Shown here: in pieces, positions 63,446-64,000 of the stretch
Layout of the letters: every line of letters begins with the position of its first letter
Position numbering within the stretch: position 1 is the stretch's first letter
Assembly (NCBI GenBank): GCA_045612365.1
Contig: JAZKYY010000008.1
Coordinates: 1 to 64,000, forward strand
Direction: 5' to 3'
Length of the DNA stretch: 64,000 bases
From: RGIG9608 sp045612365
GTDB taxonomy: Bacteria > Bacteroidota > Bacteroidia > Bacteroidales > Paludibacteraceae
The notes under the pieces: generated by a model
Told to the model about the DNA's origin: nothing
Database searches by the model: none
The model's input: the letters and a program-made list of their open reading frames with translations, nothing else
Made by a program: the position numbers and the translations under genes

Positions 63446-64000
63446 TTAAAAAGATTTTTTTAATTCTTTGAAGCCTATAAGTTGGTCGTAACGACTTCCA
63501 CGAGGGCAATAATAAACCAAAATCTGATACGTATTCAGTGTCTGCCAATAACTTCCCTCTATATACTGCAAAGTTCCTTTCCGCTCACCTTTTGGAAAAA
63601 ACAAGTACATATAGTTATAACCACCTTGCTTTAGAAAAAGAGATTTTTCGTAGCAGCGAGTATCGAAATTGTACTCCATTGGTACAATCTGATAGTGCAT
63701 ATTTCCCTGCATACTACCCAAAACGTAGAGCAACCCATCAAAACGGATATCTTCTTTTGGTACGGAAAAATGCACCCACATGTAATCGGCTTCAGATCTA
63801 CTGTAGTCCGAATGCTGACGATTCACTATATACTTTCCATCTGCATCAAACATAAAACTATATCCATCTTCGTTACGAGGCAAATCAGGAAGTAGTTCTA
63901 CATGATAAACATCATTTGGCTTGTCAAAAGAAATTTGCTGAATGCCACTACCATAAGTATAAACCGAGGAAAAATCAATTGAGCGATACTCATTTCCTCC
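63446..64000 (-). CDS. T9SS plug protein (DUF5103), N-terminal part outside window
   Basis: The frame is open from the window edge (GGNEYRSIDFSSVYTYGSGI...) to a TAA at 63446: 184 residues of the C-terminal part. The pattern matches DUF5103: NEYRSIDF, ADYMWVHFSVP, YEKSLFLKQGGYNYMYLF, the EGSYWQTLNTYQILVYY motif and a final GSRYDQLIGF. In type IX systems the plug closes the SprA translocon channel. It lies 17 nt upstream of cysK. Together with PorT and the sorted GH85, it shows a working T9SS. Confidence 0.88.
   Translation of the reverse strand, partial: GGNEYRSIDFSSVYTYGSGIQQISFDKPNDVYHVELLPDLPRNEDGYSFMFDADGKYIVNRQHSDYSRSEADYMWVHFSVPKEDIRFDGLLYVLGSMQGNMHYQIVPMEYNFDTRCYEKSLFLKQGGYNYMYLFFPKGERKGTLQYIEGSYWQTLNTYQILVYYCPRGSRYDQLIGFKELKKSF

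Noticed and set aside
1..64000. CRISPR array, prophage or toxin-antitoxin system
   Set aside because: No regularly spaced repeats, phage structural genes or recognisable toxin-antitoxin pair seen.

Overview
This window is chromosomal DNA from an AT-rich, anaerobic, type IX secretion (T9SS)-bearing member of the Bacteroidota, most likely a Bacteroidales. The taxon is inferred from: promoters of the TTTG-N19/20-TAnnTTTG type in front of many genes; the conserved gene string bamD-rpoZ-coaBC-DUF4835-recN; Bacteroidota-restricted families (DUF4301, DUF4834, DUF4835, DUF5103, DUF4988); a T9SS cargo protein plus the T9SS parts PorT and the plug protein; class II (B12-dependent) ribonucleotide reductase; and an anaerobic sulfatase maturase. 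Species cannot be named from this sequence.

Layout. 1-1400: the 3'-truncated end of a collagen-like/DUF4988 surface lipoprotein and a small lipoprotein, preceded by a 398-nt leader that holds a long imperfect hairpin. 1797-6964: creatininase-YhcH pair, CCA-adding enzyme and NrdJ. 7159-9869: Ser-type sulfatase, an outer-membrane barrel gene broken by an in-frame stop, and an FKBP lipoprotein. 10049-10557: a tiny ORF and a sigma-70 fragment consisting of region 2 only. 10666-18490: DUF4301, a DsbD/ArsG-like membrane protein, then a rightward block of sigma54-type regulator, LptE, RsgA, HemW, Nif3 and a zinc-ribbon protein. 18631-22710: a beta-eliminating lyase (tryptophanase/tyrosine phenol-lyase family), L31, anSME and a coiled-coil lipoprotein. 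22921-28161: ribosomal protein S1, a membrane protein and an isolated SufB. 28445-34776: BamD to RecN, M23 peptidase and Ndk. 34926-41090: PorT, a radical SAM protein and a 1507-residue GH85 endoglycosidase with a T9SS tail, whose promoter abuts an (AGAA)6 repeat. 41171-45775: RsmE, a flippase, a degenerate LytM protein, FtsE and a cyclophilin. 45921-56547: an amidase/golvesin-type protein and a glycosyltransferase, AsnS, AroQ, MetF, DUF4834, Gph, two tiny genes, tRNA-Lys, tRNA-Ser, a SPOR lipoprotein and RNase Z. 56552-64000: RluD-type pseudouridine synthase, PASTA protein, L34, PhoH, a NanM-like kelch/sodium-symporter fusion, cysteine synthase and the T9SS plug protein.

How the genes fit together. 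Most of the window is housekeeping. A host-glycan theme runs through the accessory genes: a secreted GH85 that would cut the chitobiose core of N-glycans, a periplasmic sulfatase with its maturase 12 kb away, a sialic-acid epimerase-like domain fused to a symporter, and a YhcH-family sugar protein. Linking these into one pathway is inference, because they are not co-located in a polysaccharide utilisation locus and no SusC/SusD pair is present.

I found no CRISPR array, transposase, phage module or obvious defence system. The best candidates for something undescribed are the long-hairpin leader at 1494-1629, the sigma region-2-only protein, the degenerate LytM-FtsE pair, the repeat-flanked promoter of the endoglycosidase, and the two-gene mini-operon encoding a four-cysteine peptide and a 58-residue winged helix.
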